This document shows, one piece after another, positions 41,367 through 50,253 of a stretch of 64,000 nt of DNA; position 1 is the first letter of the stretch, and every line of letters starts with the position of its first letter. A model generated the notes under the pieces. The model was not told the DNA's origin and did not search any database. It was given only the letters and a program-made list of their open reading frames with translations. The position numbers and the translations under genes were made by a program. This DNA is from DATFDN01 sp963767645 (GTDB lineage Bacteria > Pseudomonadota > Alphaproteobacteria > Acetobacterales > Acetobacteraceae), in NCBI GenBank assembly GCA_963767645.1, contig CAVYEW010000010.1, positions 682,001 to 746,000 on the forward strand, written 5' to 3'.

Positions 41367-41386
41367 CCCTCCCCCAAGGGGAAGGG
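41367..41386. repeat. palindromic repeat after rseP
   Basis: CCCTCCCCCAAGGGGAAGGG, a hairpin unit of the same type as at 11782 and 30795, between the rseP stop and the IS110-family gene. There is no T-run. Confidence 0.5.
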
Positions 41387-41403
41387 GAGAGCTTGGCCCG
41401 CAC

Positions 41404-42651
41404 CTAAACAGAAACCTCACGCCTTGTGAGGGGGGCAAGGGTGCAGGTGAATCCGAGCTTCGCGATTTGGCGGACGAGGCGGTTGGCCTGCGCTTCTGGC
41501 GAGGTGCGGCGGAAGTGATCGGTGCCGAGATCTTGGTAAAGCGTGCCCTCGCGGAGCATGTGGTAGGCGGCGGTGAGGATGGAGGCGGCGACGGCGCAGA
41601 TCGCCTTCTTGGGTCCGCGCCGGTGGCACAATCGCTGGAACTGGGCTTGCAGGTAGCTGGCTTTCTTGTGGCTGGCGGCCCAGGCGCACTGGATCAGGGT
41701 GGTCTTGAGCCAGGGCGCGCCCTTACGCAGGCGGGTGGAGCGGCGCTTGCCGGCGCTCTCGTCGTTGCGCGGGCACAGCCCGGCCCAGGAGATCAGATGT
41801 CCCGCAGTCGGGAACCGGCTCATGTCGGTGCCGATCTCCGAGACGATCACCTGCGCGGTCAGGTCACTGACGCCGGGGATGGTCCGCAACAGCCGCACCG
41901 CTTCCCGGAAAGGGTCGAGTTCGCGATCCACCTCCGCGTCGATCTCGGCGATGGCGCCATCCAGCGCATCGATCTGGCGCAGGTGCAGGCGCAGCAGGAA
42001 ACGATGGCGCTCGGTGATCCGGCCCTGCAGCGCGGCCCGCAGCTTCTCGGGGGGCGCCTTGACGCCGCGCTGGACCAAGGCGAGCAGCCGGTCCGGGTCG
42101 CGCTCGCCCGCGATCAGCGCGGCCAGGATGGCACGGCCAGAGACGCCCATGATCTGGCTCAGCACCGAGCCGAGCTTGAGGTTGGCGTCCTCCAGCGTCT
42201 TTTGCAGGCGCTGGACATGGCTGGCCTGCTCGCGCACCAACTGCTTGCGGGTGCGCAGCAGCGCCCGCATCTCCTGGGTGGATGCCTCGGGCACGAAGCT
42301 GGGGCGGATCAAGCCATGCGCCAGCAGGTCGGCCAGCCAGAGCGCGTCGGCCACGTCGGTCTTGCGGCCAGGCACGTTCCTTACATGCGCGGCGTTGGCC
42401 AGGATCAGCGTGAATTCGCCGTCCGAGAGGATGTGCCAGACCGGCTTCCAGTAAACCCCAGTCGCTTCCATCGCGATATGAGTGCAGCCCCACTCGGCGA
42501 GCCAGGCGGACAGCGCCAGCAGCCCCGGCGTCGTCGTATCGAACGTGCGAACGTCGGTCTTGATCGCATCAGCACTTGCCAGACGGACCCCGACGACCAC
42601 CGTGTCCTTATGCACGTCAAGCCCCGCGCAACGCGGGTAGAGAACGTCCAT
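41404..42651 (-). CDS. IS110-family transposase, IS110 subgroup type
   Basis: A 415-residue DEDD recombinase. The RuvC-like part has AGLDVHKDTVVVGVR, IAMEATGVYWKPVWHIL and GRKTDVADALWLADLLAHGL. The C-terminal Tnp_20 part has LLRTIPGVSDLTAQVIVSEIG and FPTAGHLISWAGLCPRN. The catalytic serine region GKRRSTRLRKGAPWLKTTL follows. The start at 42651 is chosen over an upstream in-frame ATG because GGGAGG directly precedes it. It lies just past rseP and may have separated the operon from its usual downstream genes. Its wording differs from the element at 14.5 kb, so the two are not copies of each other. Confidence 0.9.
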   Translation of the reverse strand: MDVLYPRCAGLDVHKDTVVVGVRLASADAIKTDVRTFDTTTPGLLALSAWLAEWGCTHIAMEATGVYWKPVWHILSDGEFTLILANAAHVRNVPGRKTDVADALWLADLLAHGLIRPSFVPEASTQEMRALLRTRKQLVREQASHVQRLQKTLEDANLKLGSVLSQIMGVSGRAILAALIAGERDPDRLLALVQRGVKAPPEKLRAALQGRITERHRFLLRLHLRQIDALDGAIAEIDAEVDRELDPFREAVRLLRTIPGVSDLTAQVIVSEIGTDMSRFPTAGHLISWAGLCPRNDESAGKRRSTRLRKGAPWLKTTLIQCAWAASHKKASYLQAQFQRLCHRRGPKKAICAVAASILTAAYHMLREGTLYQDLGTDHFRRTSPEAQANRLVRQIAKLGFTCTLAPLTRREVSV

Positions 42652-42884
42652 GGCTGCCTCCCTCTGTCGCGCCGCCGACGCAGGGCACCCCTGGATCAAA
42701 GTCTAAACAACGCGCTCCCGAGCCTTGCGGCCCCTGGCGCAATCGGGGGTGCTTCGGATGCCCTGGGTCCAACTAATACGCGGGCTCGCTCGCACCATAG
42801 AAGAAGCCGACCTCTCCGCCGACGGCCGGCACACAATGCCACAGGTTTCATCCCCGGCGGGTCGGCCATTCCGATGTAGAACTA
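42652..42884 (-). ncRNA. upstream non-coding end of the IS110-family element, candidate guide (bridge) RNA region
   Basis: No gene is visible in these 233 bp. In the IS110 subgroup the structured guide RNA is known to lie upstream of the recombinase, i.e. here on the minus strand. The element's outer boundary and the RNA fold were not established, so this is a position-based candidate. Confidence 0.3.
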
Positions 42885-43051
42885 ATACCAACCCGCCTGA
42901 TGACTGCCCATCCCCGCTGCTCGGACCCCTCCCCCAACCCCTCCCGCAAGGGGAGGGGAGGCTTTCGGGGGCGCGCTTCTCCCCTCCCCTTGCGGGAGGG
43001 GGCCGGGGGGAGGGGCCAGCGCGATGGGTCAATGATTAGGCGGGCTGGTAT
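42885..43051. repeat. composite palindromic element (BIME/MITE-like)
   Basis: Outer arms ATACCAACCCGCCTGATGAC (42885) and GATTAGGCGGGCTGGTAT (ending 43051) are inverted partners. They enclose two C/G hairpin units, CCCCTCCCGCAAGGGGAGGG and CTCCCCTTGCGGGAGGG. There is no coding capacity. The rest of the gene-free stretch up to 43078 holds another half unit (CCCCCTCCCCTTGCGGG). Confidence 0.75.
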
Positions 43052-43078
43052 AAATCCCCCTCCCCTTGCGGGTTGGAG

Positions 43079-44129
43079 CTAGGGGACGGGCGAGCATGAC
43101 CACTCGGTCCTGAAGCCCTCGAACCACGCCGGAATGCGCTTGATGTCCGTCAGCAAGTCCGGCGGCAGGGCTGCGTTGCCCGCAAGCGAGACGGTATCCA
43201 CCAGATTCCCGAAGCGCTGTTCGATGGCTCGCGCAATCGTGGCGTGCGTGCCGACTGCGGTGAACAGATCCACGACCCCGTCGGGAATCTCGCGGCTCAT
43301 CTCCGCCCACTTCCCCTCCTTCGACATCGCATTCAGCCTGCGTCCCAAATCCCCCAGCCCATGCGCCTCCAGCACCGGCCAATAGCCCGGCGTGGAGCCG
43401 TAGAACGCGATCCGGCCGCGTGCCACCTCGACCATCCGCGCCGTCTCCTCCTCGTCCCGCCCGGTGGCGATGAACCCGCCGTCGGCGATCTCGAAGTCGG
43501 CGCGGTCGCGCCCGGTGCGTGCGAAGCCTTCGGCAAGCCGGGGCATCACCTCGTGCTCCAGATAGCGGCGCGTGCAGAAGCCGTGCAGGCGCACCCCGTC
43601 CGCCACCTCGCCGGCCAAGCGCAGCGAATGCGGGCCGACCGCGGCGAGCGTCCCGGGACCTTCCCCATGTTCCACGACGGCGGCACGAAATAGGGCGGCA
43701 TCAGCGTGAACGTGTAGTGCCTGCCCTCAAAGCGCAGCCGCTCCCCGGTCTGCCAGCTTGTCCAGATGGCCCGCAGCGCCTGCACGTATTTCCGCAGGTG
43801 CGGGGCCGGGGGCGACCAAGGCACCGAGAAGCGGCGCTCGTTGTGCGGGCGGATCTGCGGGCCAAGGCCGAGCACGAAGCGCCACGCGAGGCGATCTGCA
43901 GATCCCAGCCCGCGTTGGCGACCACCATCGGGCTGCGCGGGAAGGCGATAGCGACCGAGGTGGCAAGCTCCGCACGTTCGGTGGCCAGCGCCGCCGGCGC
44001 GTGGGCGAGGAACGGATCATGCTTGTTCTCCATGGTGAGCAGCACGTCGTACCCTGCGGCCTCGGCCTCGCGCGCCGCTTCCGGCACGCGCCGCAGATCG
44101 TCTTGCGGCAGCGCCGTCGCGACGCGCAT
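43079..44129 (-). pseudogene. luciferase-like monooxygenase (LLM class), two frameshifts
   Basis: Reads as a paralogue of the gene at 44995 in three frames. N-terminus: MRVATALPQDDLRRVPEAAREAEAAGYDVLLTME... to VAIAFPRSPMVVANAGWDLQIAS. Middle: LGLGPQIRPHNERRFSVPWSPPAPHLRKYVQALRAIWTSWQ. End: GPHSLRLAGEVADGVRLHGFCTRRYLEHEVMPRL to DIKRIPAWFEGFRTEW. Two one-base deletions, near 43895 and 43665, separate them. The family uses reduced flavin or F420 in a TIM barrel. The start shares one base with the stop of the enoyl-CoA hydratase (TGATG), so it was the second gene of that operon. Confidence 0.8.
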
Positions 44130-44911
44130 CAGCGCCCCCGGAACACCGGCCGGCGCTTCTCGGCGAAGGCCGCCACCGCCTCACGATGGTCTTCCGACAG
44201 GCCGGTGCGCGCCTGATGCACCGCCTCCATGTCGCACACCCCTTCCAGCGTCTCGGTCTCCGCCGCGTTCAGGTTGCGTTTCATATACCCGTAGGCGAGG
44301 CGCGGGCCGGCGGCGAAGCGCCGCGCCAGCGCCAGCGCCGCCTCGCTGAGCGCCGCATCGTCCACCACCCGGTTCACCAGCCCGATGGCGGCGGCCTGCT
44401 CGGCGTCGATCGCATCGCCGAGCAGATACATCTCCCGCGCCCTGGCCGGGCCGACGAGTTGGGTCAGCAGCCACGCGCCGCCGAAATCGCCCGAGTAGCC
44501 GATGTTGACGAAGGCGGTGCCGAAGCGGGCGGAGCGCGCCGCAATACGCAGGTCGCAGGCCATCGCCAGGCCTAGTCCGGCGCCGAAGGCCGGGCCGTTC
44601 ACCATGCCGATGATGACCTTCGGGTGCCGGCGCATGATCTGCGGCAGCTCGTGCATCCGCGACAGGCGCGCGACGCGCTCCTCGTAGGTCTGCTCGGTGC
44701 GGTTCGCCATGTCCTTCACGTCGCCCCCGGCGCAGAAGCCGCGCCCGGCGCCGGTGATGACGATGGCCCCAACCGAGGCATCCTCGGCCATCCGCGCCAG
44801 ACCCTCCCGCAATCCGCCCAGCATTTGCTGCGACAATGCGTTCAGCCGGTCGGGCCGGTTCAGCGTCAGAATGCCGACGCCGTCCTCGACGGTTTCCAAT
44901 ACGTCCGACAT
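44129..44911 (-). CDS. enoyl-CoA hydratase/isomerase family protein
   Basis: A 260-residue crotonase-fold protein. The CoA site includes LTLNRPDRLNAL and ITGAGRGFCAGGDVKDM; the oxyanion-hole segment is NGPAFGAGLGLAMACDLRIAA. At the position of the second catalytic Glu the sequence reads NIGYSGDFGGAWLL, so an Asp or Gly replaces it and the reaction may not be a simple hydration. The exact acyl-CoA is unknown. It is divergent from the LLM gene at 44995 (83-bp gap, likely shared control region) and one base-coupled to the LLM pseudogene downstream. Confidence 0.9.
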   Translation of the reverse strand: MSDVLETVEDGVGILTLNRPDRLNALSQQMLGGLREGLARMAEDASVGAIVITGAGRGFCAGGDVKDMANRTEQTYEERVARLSRMHELPQIMRRHPKVIIGMVNGPAFGAGLGLAMACDLRIAARSARFGTAFVNIGYSGDFGGAWLLTQLVGPARAREMYLLGDAIDAEQAAAIGLVNRVVDDAALSEAALALARRFAAGPRLAYGYMKRNLNAAETETLEGVCDMEAVHQARTGLSEDHREAVAAFAEKRRPVFRGR

Positions 44912-44994
44912 AGCTCTTCCCCTCTCGGTGGCCGGAGCTTGGCTGGAGCGGTCGGGACAGGCAAGCTCGCCGCCGGCCTGGATGGGAGAGCGTC

Positions 44995-46050
44995 ATGCGG
45001 GTGTTCACGCCGCTGCCGATGCGCCACTGGCGCGACGTCGCTCCGGCCGCGCAAAAGGCCGAGGCCGCCGGATTTGACGCGCTGATGACCGTGGAGCTGG
45101 GCCACGACGTGTTCACGCCGCTCGCTTTCGCGGCGCTTGCCACAGGGCATGTCGAGCTGACTCCTTCGATCGCCGTCGCCTTCCCGCGCAGTCCGACGGT
45201 GACGGCGATGCAGGCCTGGGATCTGCACGCGAACTCGGCGGGCCGCTTCGTGCTCGGCCTGGGCAGCCAGGTGAAGGGACATAACGAGCGGCGCTTCGGC
45301 GTCGCCTGGACCGCCCCGGCGCCCCGCCTGCGCGACTATATCGGCGCGCTGCGTGCGATCTGGCGCTGCTGGGAGACGCGCGGCCGGCTCGACTACCGAA
45401 GCGAGCATTACACGCTGACCCTCATGACGCCCGACTTCTCGCCCGAGCCGACCGGGCTGCCAATGGTGCCCGTCACTGTCTCGGCAGTGGGCGAGGCGAT
45501 GCTGCGCATGGCGGGCCAGTCCTGCGACGGCGTGCGCCTGCACCCGATCTGCTCGCGCAAATACCTGGAAGAGGTATGCCTGCCGAACCTGCACACCGGG
45601 ATGCGGCGTGGCGGGCGCAAGCGCGAGCATTTCGACGTGCATGGCGGCGGCTTCGTCTGCACCGGCCCCGACGCGGCGAGCGTGGCGGCCGCGATGGAGA
45701 CGGTGCGCGCGCGCATCGCCTTCTACGGCTCGACGCGCACCTATCTGCCGATCCTGGCGCTGCACGGGCTGGAGGAGCTAGGGGCGAAGTTGCACCGGTT
45801 GTCCGTTGCCGGGCGGTGGGCGGAGATGCCGGCGCTGATCTCCGATGACGTGGTGCGCGTCTTCGCCGCCTGCGCCACCTTCGACGGCTTGGCTTCGGCC
45901 ATTGAGCGGCGGTTCGGCGGTGCCGCGGATGCCTGCGACCTCGTGCTTCCGTCCGGCACGCCTCCGGAGCTTGCGCGCGAACTGGTCGCCGACATCAAGC
46001 GCATCCCGCACGAGTTCAGGGGCTTCGCGGCCTGGGAGCCCACGGTATGA
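44995..46050 (+). CDS. LLM-class (F420- or FMN-dependent) oxidoreductase
   Basis: A 351-residue TIM-barrel flavin enzyme. AQKAEAAGFDALMTVELGHD, VELTPSIAVAFPRSPTVTAMQAWDLH, GRFVLGLGSQVKGHNERRFG and RDYIGALRAIWRCW are in the order of luciferase-like monooxygenases of the F420-dependent oxidoreductase type. GGGAGAG precedes the ATG. Whether F420 or FMN is used cannot be told, and no F420 biosynthesis gene is in the window. Its ATGA overlap with the next LLM gene makes an operon of two. Confidence 0.88.
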   Translation: MRVFTPLPMRHWRDVAPAAQKAEAAGFDALMTVELGHDVFTPLAFAALATGHVELTPSIAVAFPRSPTVTAMQAWDLHANSAGRFVLGLGSQVKGHNERRFGVAWTAPAPRLRDYIGALRAIWRCWETRGRLDYRSEHYTLTLMTPDFSPEPTGLPMVPVTVSAVGEAMLRMAGQSCDGVRLHPICSRKYLEEVCLPNLHTGMRRGGRKREHFDVHGGGFVCTGPDAASVAAAMETVRARIAFYGSTRTYLPILALHGLEELGAKLHRLSVAGRWAEMPALISDDVVRVFAACATFDGLASAIERRFGGAADACDLVLPSGTPPELARELVADIKRIPHEFRGFAAWEPTV

Positions 46051-47042
46051 CCCTACCTCTGGACGCGCGCCTGCGCATCGGCGTGCAGACCATCCACCGG
46101 CGGACCGAGCCGGCGAGCACGGATTGGGAGCCGCGCATCGACGAACTTGCGGCGCTGGTCGAGAGCGTCGACCGCGCCGGCTACGACTCGCTCTGGGTGG
46201 GCGACCACATCTCCTTCGCCATCCCGGTCCTCGATCCGCTGCTGCAGCTTGCCCAGGCGGCGGTGGTCAGCCGGCGGCTGCTGCTCGGCACCGGCGTCTA
46301 TCTGCTGCCGCTGCGCCATCCCGCGCCGGTCGCCAAGCAGGTCGCCACGCTCGACCATCTGACGGAGGGAAGGCTGATCTTCGGCGTCGGCGTGGGCGGG
46401 GAGTTCCCTCAGGAATACGCGGTCTGCGGCGTGCCGCTCGCCGAGCGCGGCGCCAGGCTGAGCGAAGGGGTGCAGCTGCTGCGCGAGTTCTGGACCGGTG
46501 CCCCGGTCACGCGCCAGGGCGGCTTCTATGGCGGGTTTCGGGGGGTGGCGCTGCGCCCGGCATCGCGCCAGCCGGGCGGACCGCCGATCTGGTTCGGCGG
46601 TCGGAGCAAGGCGGCACTGCGGCGGACGGCGCGGCTCGGCGACGGGTATCTGTCCTATGTCGTAACCCCGGAGATGTACGCGCGGGCACTGGCCGAGATC
46701 GACGAGGCGGCAAGCCAGGCGGAGCGGCATATGCGGGCCTTCGGCACCGGGCATCTGCTGTTCACTCGGCTGGATTCGAGCTTCGAGGCGGCATTGGACG
46801 CGGCCTCCGCGGCGCTGTCGGTGCGTTATGCCATGGATTTCCGCAATCCGGCGCGACGCTACTGCGCTCTAGGGACGCCGGCGCAGGTCGCCGAGCGCAT
46901 CCGCGCCTTCCACGAGGCCGGGGTGCGTCATGTCGTGCTGGACTTCGTCGGGCCCTACGAGGAACGCGATCGACAGATCGCCTGGTTCGCGGCGGAAGCG
47001 ATGCCGAGGCTGTCAGATCTCACCGGTACTCCGGCCTGTTGA
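46047..47042 (+). CDS. LLM-class flavin-dependent oxidoreductase, second type
   Basis: A 331-residue luciferase-like protein of another subgroup: VESVDRAGYDSLWVGDHISFAIPVLDP, LLLGTGVYLLPLRHPAPVAKQVATLDHLTEGRLIFGVGVGGEFPQEY, and PPIWFGGRSKAALRRTARLGDGYL. These segments form the flavin-binding barrel. Coupled by four bases to the preceding LLM gene. Together with the hydratase they suggest oxidation and then CoA-dependent breakdown of an unknown substrate; that is inference from clustering. Confidence 0.88.
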   Translation: MTLPLDARLRIGVQTIHRRTEPASTDWEPRIDELAALVESVDRAGYDSLWVGDHISFAIPVLDPLLQLAQAAVVSRRLLLGTGVYLLPLRHPAPVAKQVATLDHLTEGRLIFGVGVGGEFPQEYAVCGVPLAERGARLSEGVQLLREFWTGAPVTRQGGFYGGFRGVALRPASRQPGGPPIWFGGRSKAALRRTARLGDGYLSYVVTPEMYARALAEIDEAASQAERHMRAFGTGHLLFTRLDSSFEAALDAASAALSVRYAMDFRNPARRYCALGTPAQVAERIRAFHEAGVRHVVLDFVGPYEERDRQIAWFAAEAMPRLSDLTGTPAC

Positions 47043-47168
47043 GCCCGAGCTCGTTCCGGCCGGAGCGAAGCGGAGAGCCGGAATCCACCTTGGATTGCCG
47101 CTTCCGCGGGAACGGCAAGCGGTTCAGCGTGCTCCGAAAACACCATAGCGGGGAAAGTCGCCCGCAAT

Positions 47169-47507
47169 TCAGAATGGCAGCCGCATGGTCCTGAGGTGTA
47201 CTGCCGACGCGATCTCTTCCGCCATCGGCGAGAGCGGTATGAGGACCCGAAGCGCCTCGCGGAGCGTTGCGTGAACTGAGTTCCACGTCTGATCGGTAAT
47301 AGGCGTCGTCACGAACCCGTCAGGGGCACGGGTGATGGTGTAGACTGGCGCTGGTTCGCAGGTTCTCGGCGAGAGCCATAGCCGCTCGGCTCCCGTACCG
47401 CCTACGCGATCGATCTCAAGGTCCCAACCGGCGCACAACGCCCATCCTTCGGCGAGACAATGTTCGGCGGGAGTGAAGCTTCGCTCGGGCAGCATCGTTT
47501 TCAGCAT
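47169..47507 (-). CDS. hypothetical protein, 112 residues
   Basis: Not recognised. The sequence has balanced composition with Trp, Cys and Tyr (CLAEGWALCAGWDLEIDRVGG, then APVYTITRAPDGFVTTPITDQTW and a helical end STLREALRVLIPL-like). It could be a small soluble protein. The only support is coding-like composition and length, with no motif or operon partner. The 503 bp upstream, 47508-48010, show no gene I can defend; one weak minus-strand frame (47725-47958) is Ser/Ala/Pro-rich. Confidence 0.4.
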   Translation of the reverse strand: MLKTMLPERSFTPAEHCLAEGWALCAGWDLEIDRVGGTGAERLWLSPRTCEPAPVYTITRAPDGFVTTPITDQTWNSVHATLREALRVLIPLSPMAEEIASAVHLRTMRLPF

Positions 47508-48010
47508 ACAGCAAGATGCACGAGCACGGCGTTCCGTTTCGTCTGATTGAAACAGTCTCGGCGATTTGATTCAATCCGTCTCTCGCGAGGGGAGGCATCG
47601 AGGCTCGCTAAACTGCTGCGTGTGAAACTGAAACTTCTGGCTACCGGCAATCTCCGTTGCTGTGATCCGTCATTTCCACGGAAACGGGCATTCAGTTGCC
47701 GGAAACAACTGGCGCCGAACCATCCTACACCGAAAGGTCGAGCAGTGATCCGCGTGGCATGACGCCGGTTGGAGCGGACGCGCCTTGTGACGGCAATTGC
47801 GGCGCAACCGCAGGAGCGGCGGACTGCGACTGCGAGCTGAAGCCGAACGGGCGCAGCGCCAGGCCAGGCTGTACGGTGCCGAACCCAGCCTTCAGCACGG
47901 AGGCCGAGAAGGCGGAGAGGGAGGCCGAGGACAACATGCTCAGGATCATCCATCGCATGTGTTAACGATAGGTGAGCGAGGCACGGAAGCGCAACGATCT
48001 CGCGCAGGTG

Positions 48011-49201
48011 TTACCTCTGCAGCACCGCCACCCCAGGCAGGGTCTTGCCTTCCAGCCACTCCAAGAATGCGCCGCCGGCCGTGGAGACATAGCTCAGCTG
48101 GTCGGCAACGCCGGCATGGCGCAGCGCGGAGACGGTATCGCCGCCTCCGGCCACGCTGCGCAGCGCACCGCTCTGCATGGCATGCGCCACGGCCTTGGCG
48201 AACGCCACGGTCGCCGCGTCGAAGGGCGGCGTCTCGAACGCGCCCAGCGGGCCGTTCCAGACCAATGTATGCACGCCGGCAAGCCGGGCGGTCAGCGCTG
48301 CCACGCTCGCCGGCCCGACATCGAGGATCATCCTGTCCGGCGGCACCTGCGCGATCGGCACCGTGCTGGTCGCGACCCCGGCCGCGAGCGTCTGCGCGAC
48401 CACCGCATCCAACGGCAGCATCACCTCGCATTTGGCTTCCTTGGCGCGCGCCAGGATGCTGCGCGCGGTGACGTGCATCCCGGCTTCCTGCAGCGAGCTT
48501 CCGACCGCGACGCCCTGCGCGGCAAGAAACGTGTTGGCCATGGCGCCGCCGATGACCAGCACGTCGACCTTGCCGAGCAGATTCCCGAGCAGCTCGAGCT
48601 TGGTGGACACCTTGGCTCCGCCGACGACCGCCATCCCCGGTCGGGCGGGATTGCCGAGCGCGGCCTCCAGCGCCTCCAGCTCGGCCTGCATCAGCCGTCC
48701 GGCATAGGCGGGCAGCAGATGCGCCACGCCCTCGGTGCTGGCATGCGCGCGGTGCGCCGCCGAGAAGGCGTCGTCGACATAAATGTCGGCCAGCTTGGCA
48801 AGCTCGGCGGCGAAGCCGGGATCGTTCTTCTCCTCTCGCGCGTCATAGCGCGTGTTCTCCAGCACCAGCACGTCGCCCTCTGCCATCAGATCGACGGCCT
48901 GTTGCGCCACCACGCCGATGCAGTCCTCGGCGAAGCGCACATGCTGGCCCAACACTTCACCCAGCGCGCGCGCCATCGGCGCGAGCGACATCTCCGGCAC
49001 GCGCTTGCCCTTGGGGCGGTCAAAATGGCTGCACACGATCACCTTGGCGCCCTTGCCCGCCAGCTCGCGTACGGTGGGCGACAGGCGCTTGATGCGGGTG
49101 AGATCGGTGATCCTGCCGTCGCGCACCGGCACGTTGAGGTCGGCGCGCAGCAGCACGCGCTTGCCCTTCACGTCCAGGCCGTCGAGGGTGCGGAACGCCA
49201 C
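48011..49201 (-). CDS. pgk: phosphoglycerate kinase
   Basis: Cytoplasmic enzyme transferring phosphate from 1,3-bisphosphoglycerate to ADP. RADLNVPVRDGRITDLTRI (substrate site), GGAKVSTKLELLGNLLGKVDVLVIGGAMANTF (hinge and nucleotide side) and GGGDTVSAL (phosphate loop) are present. 396 residues, normal. Starts three bases after the gap stop, so cotranscribed in the order tkt-gap-pgk. Confidence 0.97.
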   Translation of the reverse strand: MAFRTLDGLDVKGKRVLLRADLNVPVRDGRITDLTRIKRLSPTVRELAGKGAKVIVCSHFDRPKGKRVPEMSLAPMARALGEVLGQHVRFAEDCIGVVAQQAVDLMAEGDVLVLENTRYDAREEKNDPGFAAELAKLADIYVDDAFSAAHRAHASTEGVAHLLPAYAGRLMQAELEALEAALGNPARPGMAVVGGAKVSTKLELLGNLLGKVDVLVIGGAMANTFLAAQGVAVGSSLQEAGMHVTARSILARAKEAKCEVMLPLDAVVAQTLAAGVATSTVPIAQVPPDRMILDVGPASVAALTARLAGVHTLVWNGPLGAFETPPFDAATVAFAKAVAHAMQSGALRSVAGGGDTVSALRHAGVADQLSYVSTAGGAFLEWLEGKTLPGVAVLQR

Positions 49202-49204
49202 GGG

Positions 49205-50218
49205 CTACAGGGTGCCGAACAGCGCGGCGGTGTCCGACATGCGGTTGGAGAAGCCCCACTCGTTGTCGTACCACCCCATGACCCGCGCCAGCGCGCCGTC
49301 CACCACCGCGGTCTGCGTGGCATCGAACGAGCAGGACGCCGCGACATGGTTGAAATCGACGCTGACCAGCTTCGCGGTGTTGTAGTCGATGATGCCGCGC
49401 ATCTCGCCCTCGGCCGCGCGCCGCATCGCCGCGTTGATCGTGTCCACCGTCGCCGGCTTGGAGAGATTCACGTCGAGCGAAACCAGTGAGACGTTCGGCG
49501 TCGGAATGCGGATCGCCGTGCCGTCCAGCTTGCCCTTCAGCTCCGGCAGCACCAGACCCACGGCGCGGGCCGCACCTGTCGTGGTTGGGATGGCGGAGAC
49601 GGCGGCGGCGCGGGCGCGGTGCAGATCCTTGTGCAGCGTATCCACTGTCCGTTGGTCGCCGGTATAGGCGTGGATCGTCACCATGTAGCCGCGCAGGATG
49701 CCGAACTCCTCGTGCAGCACCTTGGCCATCGGCGCCAGGCAGTTGGTGGTGCAGGAGGCGTTGGAGATCACCGTCATGTCGCGTGTGATCGCCTTGTGGT
49801 TCACGCCGTAGACGATGGTCGCGTCCACACCGTCGGCGGGGGCGGAGACCAGCACCTTGCGCGCGCCCGCCTTCAACAGTTGCGACGCGGCCTCCTTGCT
49901 GGTGAACAGCCCGGTGCATTCCATCGCCACGTCCACGCCCTGATAGGGCACCTTGGACGGATCGCGTTCGGCGGAGACCTTGATCGGTCCCCAGGTGCGC
50001 CCGCCGAAGCGGATGGTCAGGCTATTGCCCGAGACCTCGACCTCGCCGGGAAAGCGGCCATGCACGCTATCGTATTTGAACAGATGCGCGTTGGCCTCGG
50101 GGCTGCCGAGGTCGTTGATCGCGACCGGCACGAGATCGTCGCGTCCGCTCTCGACCATGGCGCGCAGCACCAGGCGCCCGATGCGGCCGAACCCGTTGAT
50201 CGCGACCTTCACAGCCAT
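49205..50218 (-). CDS. gap: glyceraldehyde-3-phosphate dehydrogenase
   Basis: Oxidises glyceraldehyde-3-phosphate with phosphate and NAD(P). NAD-binding start VKVAINGFGRIGRLVLRA; catalytic Cys in ISNASCTTNCLAPM; then HAYTGDQRTVDTLH and the S-loop with GAARAVGLVLPELKGKLDGTAIRIPTPNVS. 337 residues. Asn-Asp-like residues after the second strand (AINDLG) favour NAD. Second gene of the tkt-gap-pgk cluster, 35 bp after tkt. Confidence 0.97.
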   Translation of the reverse strand: MAVKVAINGFGRIGRLVLRAMVESGRDDLVPVAINDLGSPEANAHLFKYDSVHGRFPGEVEVSGNSLTIRFGGRTWGPIKVSAERDPSKVPYQGVDVAMECTGLFTSKEAASQLLKAGARKVLVSAPADGVDATIVYGVNHKAITRDMTVISNASCTTNCLAPMAKVLHEEFGILRGYMVTIHAYTGDQRTVDTLHKDLHRARAAAVSAIPTTTGAARAVGLVLPELKGKLDGTAIRIPTPNVSLVSLDVNLSKPATVDTINAAMRRAAEGEMRGIIDYNTAKLVSVDFNHVAASCSFDATQTAVVDGALARVMGWYDNEWGFSNRMSDTAALFGTL

Positions 50219-50253
50219 GATTGCATTCCTTTCTCTTGCTTCTTCTCGCCGGC

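Noticed and set aside
42885..43080. Spaced C/G-rich units as a CRISPR-like array
   Set aside because: Units are palindromic, irregularly spaced and not separated by unique equal-length spacers; no cas gene is nearby.
47696..47965. Short frames on both strands between the 112-residue gene and pgk
   Set aside because: No motif, no clear ribosome site, and the two strands give equally plausible readings, so neither is supported.
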